The notes: generated from the sequence alone by a model not told the origin. A stretch of 64,000 bases of DNA from Candidatus Zixiibacteriota bacterium (GCA_022614805.1 JAKEHY010000023.1:49983-113982); one strand, 5' to 3'; shown: positions 44,369 to 53,524, counted from the stretch's first letter. Program-made: numbers and translations.

Positions 44369-45106
44369 ATGAAAAGACTCACCGTTTCGATCGCCATTTC
44401 GGTTTTTGCGGCAGGATTTGCAGCGGAAGCCGCATCTTCCGAAGGTTTATCAATTCGTCAAGGGTTTCTCGCTTTCCAGCCCAAGGTTGGTTTTGTCTTG
44501 CCCACGGGCTCCTACCGCGATGTTTCCCACAGCGGCATAGGATTGCAGGGAACCGTGGAATACTACCTGACCAATCGTTTTTCGGTAGGTGCCTCCATCA
44601 ATTTCACCCAATCCAGCGCCACTGCCGAGGCGATTCGGGCTCAAGCGACCGCCCTGTCTTCCCCCGGTGGAAACTCGGCGGTTGCCCATACCTTTAACAG
44701 ACCGGCACCCAATACCGAAGAAGGAAGGCTCGTTTCGACAACAACCAATCCCGTCACAATATCTAGTTGGAAGCGCCAGGTCATGCAGTATGGAGCCTAC
44801 GGCCGGTATCTTATGCCTATCGGCTCCGCCAGCTTCAGCCCCTACGTTTCAGCCGGTTTGGGAATTTATAACGTTGGAGGCTCGGTTGCCGGCAGCGGGG
44901 CTACCAAGCAGGAGCTGGAACAGGCCACGAACTCGCAAGGGCGCACCAGCCTGGGGATGAACCTGGGTGGCGGAGTGATGTTCAATGTTGCGCCGGCCGT
45001 CGGCCTTGTGGCGGGGATTTCCTACCATAACGCCTTTTCCAGTCCAGCCACGAACTACTTTCAGATTAATACCGGTCTTAACTTCTTCTTTAATCCTGGA
45101 CGTTAA
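44369..45106 (+). CDS. Outer-membrane beta-barrel protein
   Basis: 245 residues from ATG 44369, which follows AAAGGAGGGG. A signal peptide (KRLTVSIAISVFAAGFAAEA) is followed by a barrel pattern of alternating strands: FQPKVGFVLPTGSYRD, VEYYLTNRFSVGASINFT, YGAYGRYLMPIGSASFSPYV, FNVAPAVGLVAGISYHNAF, and it ends in an aromatic strand FQINTGLNFFF. This is the OmpA/OmpW-like small barrel architecture and requires a Gram-negative outer membrane. Cargo gene of bacterial type; its role is unknown. Confidence 0.8.
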   Translation: MKRLTVSIAISVFAAGFAAEAASSEGLSIRQGFLAFQPKVGFVLPTGSYRDVSHSGIGLQGTVEYYLTNRFSVGASINFTQSSATAEAIRAQATALSSPGGNSAVAHTFNRPAPNTEEGRLVSTTTNPVTISSWKRQVMQYGAYGRYLMPIGSASFSPYVSAGLGIYNVGGSVAGSGATKQELEQATNSQGRTSLGMNLGGGVMFNVAPAVGLVAGISYHNAFSSPATNYFQINTGLNFFFNPGR

Positions 45107-45119
45107 GCATAAAAGGGAA

Positions 45120-45149
45120 GGCCGCTCTGGTTTTGGTATCGGAGCGGCC
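45120..45149 (+). terminator. Hairpin after the outer-membrane protein gene
   Basis: GGCCGCTC at 45120-45127 and GAGCGGCC at 45142-45149 form a perfect 8-bp stem, 14 bp after the stop. A U-tract is lacking, so termination is uncertain. Confidence 0.45.
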
Positions 45150-45242
45150 CTCCGACTTTAAGGCAAACGCCTCATTAGTCTACTTCGTTCGAAACCAAGT
45201 CGTCGATAGAAGACGAAATACGGTCTAAATCCCTGCCTTTTA

Positions 45243-45542
45243 TTAGCGGGAAAGCGACCTATTTTTGTGATAGAAGAGTTGTTCAGCGGTATTTCTGACC
45301 AAAACCCCGGCCCAAAGGAAGGCCAAGCTCACCTTCCCCGATGACCGGCTGCCAAAGATGCCCACGCAAGTGCCCTTAGGGAGGCCGCTTTGGGGAAACA
45401 GGGCATCCAATTCGGGTATGCCCGTTTTTGGGGCGTAAAAGTCCCGTTTTTCTGCTTTCTTGACTGCTTCGGGCCAGCGCTGGCGAAGCAGCTCTTTAAG
45501 GTCTTGAGGGGTGAGGCCGGCAATCTCTTCGATGTTTTTCAT
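45243..45542 (-). pseudogene. RecA-superfamily ATPase, truncated N-terminal part
   Basis: The 99 residues contain KTGIPELDALFPQSGLPKGT and the P-loop GIFGSRSSGKVSLAF, the start of a RecA/ImuA-like core. The frame ends about 25 residues after the Walker A motif; Walker B and the rest of the core are missing (normal length above 220). No continuation is apparent downstream. A remnant, or less likely a very short standalone protein. Confidence 0.6.
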
Positions 45543-45775
45543 ACAATGGACTAATAATCAATGACTTACGACAGTCAAGTCAGCCCCTACCTGTCGACTA
45601 TGCTATTTTTTTACACTACAATCAAGGGTAGTATAAAATAGAATAATACCTGCAACTTGTTTGTCAAGGGGTACATAACGAAGACGATACGCCTAACCGT
45701 CTCAATCCTAAGTACCCGGACAGCGATTTAAGGGCGACGATGAGGAAAAAACTTCGTATAATCCTCCATCACAGT

Positions 45776-46504
45776 CTAACAAATTCTGACGGTTCTTGAT
45801 ATTTTAATACAAGCCCCGTTTTTGCAACCCTTAGTGCAATTGCCGAAAGTAAAAATTGCCCCTTTGCCATCTGAAGTGCAGGAATACTCGTTCAAACCTG
45901 AGGAGTTGGCGGGTATCGAATTAAGACCACAAAATTCATCATAACCAAATTGGTAGGGGGAGGAATTGTAGGCTATTGCTATAAGTCCAAACTTAAACGG
46001 GTCAAAGTTATCCCCAATTGGTTGGCAGGCGAACACAGAGCTATTGTTTGTGAAAGTTACATTTTCACCACCGGGATTACAAACCCTTCCATCCGAAGCG
46101 CAACCGCTTGTACAAATCCCCAAAGTAGCCCTGCTTGTCACGTTATCATCGCATGAATATTCCGTGAAGTTACCGTTCAGGGGGTCGCAACTGTCATAGT
46201 AAAATGCAGTGGGAACCGCTAAACTAGAAATATTCCCCTTTCTAAATGGATCGTAGTTATTATCGCCATCATATGTACAAGCAATTACACCCGTCAACGC
46301 AAGTTGGTCTTGAACGACAAAATCACCTTCGGTAACCGTTTTATAGTAGCAGTTGTCGTTTTCTGTCACGACTGCTCGCAGTTCTCCTGAGGGCGTGACT
46401 GAAAGATTGTTTAGAAAGGTAATCACGGCAAGCGCAACGAAAAACACGACAGATGCCAGCATTAAGATTTTGAAGTTTTTTTCCACGATGAGAACCACAT
46501 CCAT
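45776..46504 (-). CDS. Membrane-anchored Cys-rich extracellular protein
   Basis: 242 residues. An N-terminal anchor (ILMLASVVFFVALAVITFL) is followed by an extracellular region with many Asn-x-Ser/Thr sites and paired cysteines in repeats such as EYSCTSDGKGAIFTFGNCTK then GCKNGACIK. This repeat style is common in DPANN and other archaeal surface proteins and uncommon in bacteria (from memory). Function unknown. An AT-rich TATA-like box lies about 38 bp upstream and no Shine-Dalgarno sequence is seen. Confidence 0.6.
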   Translation of the reverse strand: MDVVLIVEKNFKILMLASVVFFVALAVITFLNNLSVTPSGELRAVVTENDNCYYKTVTEGDFVVQDQLALTGVIACTYDGDNNYDPFRKGNISSLAVPTAFYYDSCDPLNGNFTEYSCDDNVTSRATLGICTSGCASDGRVCNPGGENVTFTNNSSVFACQPIGDNFDPFKFGLIAIAYNSSPYQFGYDEFCGLNSIPANSSGLNEYSCTSDGKGAIFTFGNCTKGCKNGACIKISRTVRIC

Positions 46505-46536
46505 TAAAGGGACGTTGATTATTATTTGTCTGTGGG

Positions 46537-46549
46537 TATTTAAATAAAT
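46537..46549 (-). promoter_or_regulatory. TATA-like box for the Cys-rich protein
   Basis: The minus strand reads ATTTATTTAAATA, containing TTTAAATA, a close match to the archaeal TATA consensus. Centred about 38 bp before the ATG at 46504, so a leader of about 12 bases is predicted. Confidence 0.4.
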
Positions 46550-46599
46550 TTGAAAACTTACAAGATAGGGATTGAATCCGAATTTCTAAGGCGCCCGTA

Positions 46600-47949
46600 T
46601 TACGAGCAAGGGCAGGGTTGACCCAAAAATACGGCGTTTAACTCGCAAACTACATCAGAGGGCGTAAGTTCCCCATCGCAATTAGCATCGGCCGTACAGT
46701 ACAAACAATCTCCAGTTCCAAGAAACACGCAGTTCAATTGAAGGACAACGTCTGCGGGAGTGGGGGACCCATCTCGATTAAGGTCGCCTCGGTTAGCGGG
46801 ACACGGATAGTGATAACCCAAGTCTAAATATCCGATGTCAGGCCGATGGTCACGGCGCGTGCTTAACCACTCAAGATTCGATGCGGCAACCGAATCGCTT
46901 CCACCGTCCACACAATCGCTCGTGATGCTGTCTCCCGAAGATTCTTGGCTCAAGTAGTAAGGTCCCAAGGGCCCGGGTATAAAGTGCGGTTCTCGAATGA
47001 TGTTATAAAAGCTATCACAAGGAACCCCATTACGATTAGTTCCCTATGTAGTATCGCCTAAGCCGCTGCCACATTGGGGGTCGGCTACATAGCCGACGCC
47101 AGAAAGCCAAAAATTATTGAAGGATGCCTGCGCCGAACTGTTGCTACACTTTATGGCCTTTCCAGCGGTTACGATAGTATTATTTCTTAACTGCGGATTC
47201 GAAAAATAAGCGCTCAGAATTATCCCATCGGCTTCATCAGAAATCGTATTATTTATTATCGTAGGCGCTGAGCTCCAGTAAACAAATATGGAGGGTGCTA
47301 TTCCAGCTTGATTGTCGAGAATCAAATTGTTATTAATCAGAGCACCACAACTCGGGTAGCAGGAAATCGCCCCTCCGTGGGTTGCGGAGTTGGAAACAAA
47401 CGTGTTGTTCTGAAGGATTGGAGAGCCACAACAAATGGCTATTCCGCCGCCTGGCTTAAAATAGATGAAAGGAGCCGGGGTCGAATTGTTTTTAATCACA
47501 TTATTTTTTATCGTCGGAGATGAATTTGCGCAATATATACCAGCCCCTGTAAAGTCCGACTCTCCAAAATATACTGGTGCATAAGTGCCCCGCCCGTTCT
47601 GGAGCGTAAACCCGTTGAGGATAGAGTTATTGTCTTCACCCGCTTGGAATAAGACGCAGGAGCGATGTAGCGTGTCCACTGGAAGGGAAGCGTCAATGAT
47701 TGTAGAGTCGATAGTTTCCTGCAGGCCATCGAAAATAAAATTACTGGTAAGCAGAATTTTCTTCCCTATGAAGTTCAAGTTTTCGTAGTATATGCCTCTA
47801 CGGACTAAAACTGTGTCTCCATCCATGGAGCTTTCTATAGCGGATTGGATCGTCGGCATATCATCGGGGACGGTGATGACTTTAGCTGAAACCCATTCCG
47901 GGAAAATGACAAATAAAAAAAGCAATCCTGTCCTTCTAATTATTAGCAT
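46600..47949 (-). pseudogene. Secreted beta-helix protein with C-terminal dockerin-like domain, interrupted by in-frame TAG
   Basis: From ATG 47949 a signal-like N-terminus is followed by ITVPDDMPTIQSAIESS, typical of right-handed parallel beta-helix proteins with DUF1565-like coils (NNTFVSNSATHGGAIS, NNTISDEADG). The frame hits TAG at 47044-47046, stays open in the same frame through GTNRNGVPCDSFYNIIREPH, and ends with a dockerin-like pair of calcium-loop repeats (GDLNRDGSPTPADVV and DANCDGELTPSDVVCEL). The two halves form one protein of about 449 codons split by a single stop. A point nonsense mutation is the simplest explanation; recoding cannot be excluded. Confidence 0.7.
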
Positions 47950-48052
47950 ATAGCTTCATAAGACGCGCTCAGCGATGCTCCTGGCGGTAACAACCTTCGA
48001 AGGTCAGTGCACTGACAAAATAATTCATCACTTCCGACAAATCAAGCCATAT

Positions 48053-50113
48053 TCACTCGTAGGAAGGTAGCTCATTCCTCGTATCGACCAGAAAGTCGTG
48101 AATGGCTTGTGTAGCGACCAAATTAACGTTGCCGCAAGGGTTTCTTTTGAGTTCCAAGAGCAATTTTTCTGCATCCAGGGTCCGTAAAGTGAGACAAAGA
48201 ATTTGACTGAATCCGCCCTCAAGGTTTTTGAGAACATTCGTAAGGGCGTCCGACTTTCCGGTTTCAATTTCCACCGCAATGTTCTCCTTATCCTTACGGG
48301 CCGCCAAATCTACCCGGTGCCCATTTTTCAGAAGCACTTCCTCGTCAACTTGATAACCCCTGGACTTCAAACAGAACTTAACCTTATGCTTCCAGAACTC
48401 GTGCTCCAAAGATGCATTTTGTGGGAACTCTTTTAGGTTTACACCCTTTCTCCATAACTCGACTTTTGCCCTTTCCGTAATGACCAAAATCTTCAATTGT
48501 CCTTTCAAATTTGAAAGCTTCTGCTCCTTTAAGAACCCGCTTCGAATTAACCCGGATTTCAATTTATTACCCAGGTAGGTATTTAGCTTCAGCCGGTGGT
48601 ACCTCTCGGTCACCCCGCTGAAAGGAAATGTTGTAACGTCAGTAAGCAAAGCGAGCTCTGCATCTATTAATCCAGTTTTTTGGTCTTTCGGTAAGTCCGT
48701 TTTGGCAAAACCTCGAACTTCGCTAATAACTCGCTCTAACTTTTGTTGAAGCTTTTCGTAACCCGCTTCGGTCGAATCAGCCTCATAAATTCCCCATTCC
48801 AGTTTTTCATCGGTTATTAGGCCTTTTTGGATTGGGAAGAGGTCAAATTTGACGAGAAAGGGCTTGTGCCATTCCGGAACTTTGACGATGCCGCATCCGG
48901 TTGCAGGCATTCTCAAATAATCGGTATTTTCATAGGCCAAATTGAGGAGCTTTGACGTCAGCGATACGTCGTCGGGGTAAAACATCTTCATCGCAATGTG
49001 CGTATGGATGTTGGCCAGAGCGGTAGGCGTAATTAAGGAAGGCTGTTGGTCGATGACTACAAACCCTTCGCCAAGTTCGCGGATCTGCCGTAAGACGATG
49101 TCCATTATAGTTTCCTTGCCGGAGACCGTCTGCTTGGCCCGGAAAAGGATGTGGTGAGCTTCCTCGATTACGACGCAATGCTTGAATTGCTCCCTTTCTT
49201 GTTCGCTCAACCTTTGGTGGAAGAGCCATAGAAGAATGGCTTCAGTAAAAAAGGTTTTTTCGGAATCGGTAAGGCCGTCCAACTCGAACACGATGTTATT
49301 GGACAGGTCCAACTTGCTTTCTTGATTATTCAGTACATCCCCGATGCCGCCAAAGCAAAGGGCGCCAATTGCCCTCTTGGTCGAATCCAGCCATTGGCCT
49401 TCTCTTCCTTTGGCCTTGTACATTTGGAGTAATTCCTGGGCTTCTTTCAAAGTCGGGTAATTCTCGGTGGTTCCAGAATAGACGTTGTATTTTTGGTATA
49501 ACTGGTCAAAAATCTTTTGGAGTATGCTTTCAACCCCGTGACCCAGAAAAAGAGCGTGCTGACAAACCTCGATGAACTGCTTCAACCATACTGCTGCGTC
49601 AGTGGCCGGAGGAGGTATTAAAGGGTTCCAGTAGACTGGTGAAACATTCCGGCCGACTGTGTAAATCGTGAGTTTTCCCGGGAAGTGCTCGAGCAAGTCC
49701 CGAAAGTTTCGCTTCCAGTCAAACACCAGGAATCTCGTTTCCGTTTGAAGCAGGTTCGAAAGAAAGAGATGAACTATGTTTGTCTTGCCCGAGCCGGTCA
49801 TGCCCCAAATGCCTACGTGTTGGTTTAGCTGTTTGTCCGTAACTGAGAAGCCTCCGACAGCACTGTCACCAAACAGGACCGTTCCGAGCGGGTATCCATC
49901 CTGAGTATTAGATAATGGAGGCGGGTCAAGCAGGATTTTTCCTTTTTGGAACGATTCTTCCAGCTTTTTTGCCAGCAAGCCGTGGAGAAAACCCTCGATT
50001 TCGCGCCGCTTGGCCAAGTCGGTTTCGGAAGTATAAGCCAGCCACAATGCCCGGGCCCTTCGGTCACCCAATAGGGGCTTGGCCTTTTCAAACAAGGATT
50101 CAATTCGGTCCAT
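48053..50113 (-). CDS. HerA-type ATPase with winged-helix and nuclease-like C-terminus
   Basis: 686 residues. Walker A GMTGSGKTN at 103-111, Walker B HCVVIEEAHHIL (about 305-315), and RQIRELGEGFVVIDQQP are those of HerA/DUF87-like ATPases that move DNA or proteins. After the ATPase core comes a winged-helix-like segment (about 490-560) and, near the end, GHRVDLAARKDKENIAVEIE, a PD-(D/E)XK-type Asp ... Glu-x-Glu core. It shares this layout with the second ATPase at 55458. It overlaps the upstream coiled-coil gene by 14 bp. Likely a DNA translocase in transfer or maintenance of the element. Confidence 0.8.
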   Translation of the reverse strand: MDRIESLFEKAKPLLGDRRARALWLAYTSETDLAKRREIEGFLHGLLAKKLEESFQKGKILLDPPPLSNTQDGYPLGTVLFGDSAVGGFSVTDKQLNQHVGIWGMTGSGKTNIVHLFLSNLLQTETRFLVFDWKRNFRDLLEHFPGKLTIYTVGRNVSPVYWNPLIPPPATDAAVWLKQFIEVCQHALFLGHGVESILQKIFDQLYQKYNVYSGTTENYPTLKEAQELLQMYKAKGREGQWLDSTKRAIGALCFGGIGDVLNNQESKLDLSNNIVFELDGLTDSEKTFFTEAILLWLFHQRLSEQEREQFKHCVVIEEAHHILFRAKQTVSGKETIMDIVLRQIRELGEGFVVIDQQPSLITPTALANIHTHIAMKMFYPDDVSLTSKLLNLAYENTDYLRMPATGCGIVKVPEWHKPFLVKFDLFPIQKGLITDEKLEWGIYEADSTEAGYEKLQQKLERVISEVRGFAKTDLPKDQKTGLIDAELALLTDVTTFPFSGVTERYHRLKLNTYLGNKLKSGLIRSGFLKEQKLSNLKGQLKILVITERAKVELWRKGVNLKEFPQNASLEHEFWKHKVKFCLKSRGYQVDEEVLLKNGHRVDLAARKDKENIAVEIETGKSDALTNVLKNLEGGFSQILCLTLRTLDAEKLLLELKRNPCGNVNLVATQAIHDFLVDTRNELPSYE

Positions 50114-50495
50114 TGTTACCGGGGCTGCCGTTGGAATAGGCCCTTTGAAGGCGGGTCAAGGACCGCTGTTCGGACTGGAAGTGTCGCAGCTGGCGCTTCA
50201 AAAACTGAATGTCTTTCCAAGCGCCGGCCAGCCAGGTTCGTTTGAGCTCGCTCAAGCGCAAAAGCTCTGTTTCGAGGGCCAGTCGCCGGGTTTCGATCAC
50301 CTGGCTATTGCCCAGGGTCCAGTGCTTCAGTTCCTCAATCCCGTCCTGTATGGTGCGGATTTCCTTGTTCAGTTCCTTCAAGAACATCTTGTTGAGATTC
50401 CTGCGTGACCGGATGTCGTTGGTAAGCTGTTCGATGAACTCGTTCAATAGCGCCAGCTTGTCCTCCAACCAGAAATTCCAGCCGTTTTCGGTCAT
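50100..50495 (-). CDS. Coiled-coil protein encoded with the HerA-type ATPase
   Basis: 131 residues, almost entirely heptad-like helix rich in Glu, Lys, Arg and Leu (FLKELNKEIRTIQDGIEELK, ALETELLRLSELKRTW). No other domain. The gene overlaps the start of the HerA-type ATPase, so translational coupling is likely, and the product may be a partner or adaptor of that ATPase. Confidence 0.55.
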   Translation of the reverse strand: MTENGWNFWLEDKLALLNEFIEQLTNDIRSRRNLNKMFLKELNKEIRTIQDGIEELKHWTLGNSQVIETRRLALETELLRLSELKRTWLAGAWKDIQFLKRQLRHFQSEQRSLTRLQRAYSNGSPGNNGPN

Positions 50496-50645
50496 GCCGC
50501 CTCAGAGTTCGCCTATTTAGGGTAAGGAGGGTTATTAACGCTTGGCGGCCCAGATACCGCTTGTTCCCCTTGAAGAGGCACAAAGGGCATGTGGGGTGGA
50601 AGAGTCTTATATAAATACGGGCTTAATTTTTATGGGGGAGCTTTA

Positions 50646-51434
50646 ATGAAACTTGGAGATGCGCGTAAGTATCTTGCTAACATTGACCAAAGTGTCATTC
50701 AAACCCTCGAAGAGCGTTACTCGCACATCAAAGAGCCGTTAGGCCCCGACAGCCGGTTCAAATTCTCCTGCGATGCCGATGGCAGGTGTTGCACCAATAG
50801 AAAAAACGAACCAATCATCCTAAGCTCCTATGACGTTCTCCGGTTGCGGAAAAGGCTGGGAATGAAGACTCGGGACTTTCTGAAGGAATACACCTATATG
50901 ACCTTTGGAAGCGATAGCCAGCTGCCCGTGGCCCTGCTCAAGACGAAGGAGGGGGAAAAGACTCAGCCGTGCGTGTTTTTAAAAAAGGGACTTTGCGGGG
51001 TTCACGAGGACAAGCCCCTGCGGTGCCGGCTTTACCCACTGGGCCGAATTATGGCAGACGATGGAACGTCCTATTTCTTTCTTCAAAACGTGCCCAGCTA
51101 TTGCCAGGTCGGGCGCGGGAAAGAGTGGACTCTCGAAGAATATCTCAAAGAATCGGAGATTGAAAGCTTCACCGATTGGAGCGATAGGCTGTTAGTGCCG
51201 CTATTGGAGATGGACTTTGAAAAGTACAAGGCGCTGCCTTTAATTGAGAAAGTAAGGCTCGCCAGTTTCATGTACGATTTTGACTTTTGGGTAGATGACG
51301 CCATTAAGGAAGGGTTCGTTCAAGGCCCGCCAACGGACGAGATGTATATGGAGTTCGTTGAGCAGGCGACGATCCACTTTATCGAGAAAGTGGTGGGATA
51401 CCGGCAGAAAAAACTGAAATTGATGGGAGAATAG
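50646..51434 (+). CDS. YkgJ-family cysteine-cluster protein
   Basis: About 262 residues from ATG 50646, preceded by GGGGGAG. The cysteines in FSCDADGRCCTNR, CVFLKKGLCGVHEDKPLRCR and the Pro-Leu segment match the YkgJ/UPF0153 zinc- or iron-chelating family (CxxxxxxCC ... C ... C). Members are of unknown function and are often met in archaea and bacteria. The gene stands alone, divergent from the coiled-coil gene. Confidence 0.75.
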   Translation: MKLGDARKYLANIDQSVIQTLEERYSHIKEPLGPDSRFKFSCDADGRCCTNRKNEPIILSSYDVLRLRKRLGMKTRDFLKEYTYMTFGSDSQLPVALLKTKEGEKTQPCVFLKKGLCGVHEDKPLRCRLYPLGRIMADDGTSYFFLQNVPSYCQVGRGKEWTLEEYLKESEIESFTDWSDRLLVPLLEMDFEKYKALPLIEKVRLASFMYDFDFWVDDAIKEGFVQGPPTDEMYMEFVEQATIHFIEKVVGYRQKKLKLMGE

Positions 51435-51452
51435 CGCGCAGCTCCCTTCCTT

Positions 51453-51914
51453 TTATTCCTCAGGCCTTAATCGGTAAACTCCCGGTTCAATTTCGTCAAG
51501 AAAGTCCAATTTTCCCGCGAAGCGGTATTTTTTGATTAGTTTCTCTATTGTTGGACTGCGTATGCGAATATGATATCCATCATAGAGTTTGTCGCTTACG
51601 TCAACCGAAGAGAACTCGTATTCATCCTCGAATAGCTCATCCAACAATTCGGGAAGAGCTCTTGTAAGCTTTCGATATTGACGGTACCATGTTTTCAGCT
51701 TTTGCTTTCTATACCGCCTTTGAAGTGCGAGGACATCGGGACGTCGTTTGTACTCTTTCTCTTTTGACCGATAAGTGGGATTTAAGTGCCGATAAATTGT
51801 GCTATAGCTTACCCGGTACTTCTTCGCCAACCGTAGGTCAGCTCCATAGGAACTGAACCCCCGATTAATCAAACCCCTTTTTTCGGCAACCAGGTTTGCC
51901 GGTAACTTTACCAT
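51453..51914 (-). CDS. Basic helix-turn-helix-like protein
   Basis: 153 residues. GADLRLAKKYRVSYSTIYRH resembles a helix-turn-helix of the resolvase/transposase-like type. It is followed by a very basic middle (YRRYRKQKLKTWYRQYRKLT) and a C-terminal IRIRSPTIEKLIKKYRF. Probably a DNA-binding regulator. It is convergent with the YkgJ gene and unrelated to it. No clear ribosome-binding site is seen; TTAAAAAATTG stands only 12 bp before the start. Confidence 0.55.
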   Translation of the reverse strand: MVKLPANLVAEKRGLINRGFSSYGADLRLAKKYRVSYSTIYRHLNPTYRSKEKEYKRRPDVLALQRRYRKQKLKTWYRQYRKLTRALPELLDELFEDEYEFSSVDVSDKLYDGYHIRIRSPTIEKLIKKYRFAGKLDFLDEIEPGVYRLRPEE

Positions 51915-52104
51915 GTATCAATTTTTTAACCTCTATGAATAAATCCTTCAAGAAATATGGTGGTAAAATTGCGAAAACTCGTTGTATATATTAGAGTTAG
52001 AGGTAACCCCCCGGCGGCCAAGTGGTAGAGAAAAAGAGCAGGTTTATGGCCTGTCAATCGTATATTCTAAGGGTGTGCAAGGTGAAGGAAAAGGTAATAC
52101 ATAG

Positions 52105-53283
52105 ATGTTAATCGGAACCGTCTCGTCGAAAGACCCAAAAGGAAGGATAGCGATTCCCAAGGTTGTGGGGGAACACCTAAGATTCGGTAGCCCGTGGCTG
52201 CGGATAGTACCCTACCTAAATGCAGGTCACCTCGTTATTAGTTTTGCGCTTTCGCAATTTTGGAAGAAAAGATGTACCCATTTGCTAATATTCGCGAAGA
52301 ATATTCCGGAGTCGGTTCTCAAAAATTTGCCATGTGGAGCTCTATCCGAGGTAATCGGGAAACGGGATTGGCGGCGAATGTCTTTTCCAGTCGAATGTCT
52401 CGCCAGCAAAGAACTGAAGATTGCAAGAAGGGTCATGCTTTTTGTAGGCGGATTTAACGGAACCGAACATCGGTTTCTCGCTATCCTTCCAATTAACGGC
52501 ATGATGTTAACGTGGTCATTCCTCCTTTCGGCAGGATGTGCTAGCTATAACTCCGATGAACTATTCAGTGCGGAGAAGGAGTTAGCCGAAATGTGGTCAA
52601 AGCTATCGAGAATGGGTATTAACGGTCAAGAGAAGCTGGAGGAATTTGAGACCAAAGTTAACGAGTACGAGCGCTCGAAATATGGCGGACTAAAAAAAAG
52701 ATTGGCACACAAATTAAATCTCCAAGTAATTAGGGACTTTGCCGGTTTTGTCAGACAAATTGGGGTCTTTAAAGGGAAGAATGGTCAACGTAAGCCGGTG
52801 CAAGTTGAACTCATAAAGGATGACCAAGTGAGGCCGGTTGCCCCCCGGGAGCGCTGGGCTAACGCCAGCGAAATTGAACTGTCCCCAATGTGTTATCGAA
52901 ACGTGATTGTCACAAATTTATTTCTTGAATACCCAGCCTTAGAGCTTGATGCACTCATTGATTGTCGGAACCCCTTATATCCAGACGGCAAGGCAGCTGA
53001 CCTATGGGACCTCCATACTTCTCAATGGCAATTTCTGGCTCCGGCACTTTTATCTAAGAAATATTTATGGAATTATCCAATTCGGATTGAAGGCGTAACT
53101 GATATTGAATTCCCCGAGGAAACGGGAAAATTCATTGAAAAACATTGGAGCAAATTATCCTGGTGGAAGAAAGTATTTAGTTTAGGCCAGCCCGAGGAGG
53201 AGACTAGGCTTGTCAAGTTAAAGCTAAAGACCGTTAACGTTGGAAGTTGGAGTAGCCTTAGAGAGGAGTTGATTAGGGACTGA
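52105..53283 (+). CDS. Unknown protein with AbrB-like N-terminus
   Basis: 392 residues. The first 45 residues contain SSKDPKGRIAIPKVVGEHL, close to the SpoVT/AbrB swapped-hairpin DNA-binding pattern (Gly-Arg-x-x-Ile-Pro). The remainder has no family I recognise, although the ending LSWWKKVFSLGQ suggests amphipathic helices. An AbrB-like head on a long unknown body would be unusual, because AbrB proteins are normally 50-100 residues. AAGGAAAAGG precedes the ATG. A stem-loop follows the stop. Confidence 0.45.
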   Translation: MLIGTVSSKDPKGRIAIPKVVGEHLRFGSPWLRIVPYLNAGHLVISFALSQFWKKRCTHLLIFAKNIPESVLKNLPCGALSEVIGKRDWRRMSFPVECLASKELKIARRVMLFVGGFNGTEHRFLAILPINGMMLTWSFLLSAGCASYNSDELFSAEKELAEMWSKLSRMGINGQEKLEEFETKVNEYERSKYGGLKKRLAHKLNLQVIRDFAGFVRQIGVFKGKNGQRKPVQVELIKDDQVRPVAPRERWANASEIELSPMCYRNVIVTNLFLEYPALELDALIDCRNPLYPDGKAADLWDLHTSQWQFLAPALLSKKYLWNYPIRIEGVTDIEFPEETGKFIEKHWSKLSWWKKVFSLGQPEEETRLVKLKLKTVNVGSWSSLREELIRD

Positions 53284-53295
53284 TTAAAAACCATT

Positions 53296-53340
53296 GCCCG
53301 CTACCGCAGCCAGTTTTCGAGGCCGGACTGGGTAGCGGGC
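53296..53340 (+). terminator. Stem-loop after the AbrB-like gene
   Basis: GCCCGCTACC at 53296-53305 and GGTAGCGGGC at 53331-53340 are perfect 10-bp arms with a 25-base loop. No U-tract follows, so it may be a processing or attenuation structure rather than a terminator. It lies between the AbrB-like gene and the start of the transfer-type operon. Confidence 0.45.
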
Positions 53341-53395
53341 TGGAAATTGGTCGTCACAGCCGGTGGTTACCGGCCGGGCCATTTCCATTGAAAAA

Positions 53396-53524
53396 ATGAA
53401 CGAAAGAGGGTCCAAAGTCAAGCGGCCTAAGAAGGAGGTGATGGGTCTACTAATAACGATAGTGAAGGGGGGTGACGGCAACCAAAATAGTTCAACCTTC
53501 ACAAAGGAGGAAGAATGCAGTTAA
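53396..53524 (+). CDS. Candidate small ORF leading the transfer-type operon
   Basis: 42 residues starting MNERGSKVKRPKKEVMGLLI and ending KEEECS. It overlaps the next gene's start by 10 bp. A second in-frame ATG at 53441 is preceded directly by AAGGAGGTG, which is too close for normal use. It could be a leader peptide for coupling, or chance. Confidence 0.35.
   Translation: MNERGSKVKRPKKEVMGLLITIVKGGDGNQNSSTFTKEEECS

Noticed and set aside
52009..52075. tRNA-like sequence (GGCGGCCAAGTGGTAGAG ... GGTTTATGGCCTG)
   Set aside because: It resembles a D arm and an anticodon arm, but no proper acceptor or T arm can be paired, so it is not called as a tRNA.
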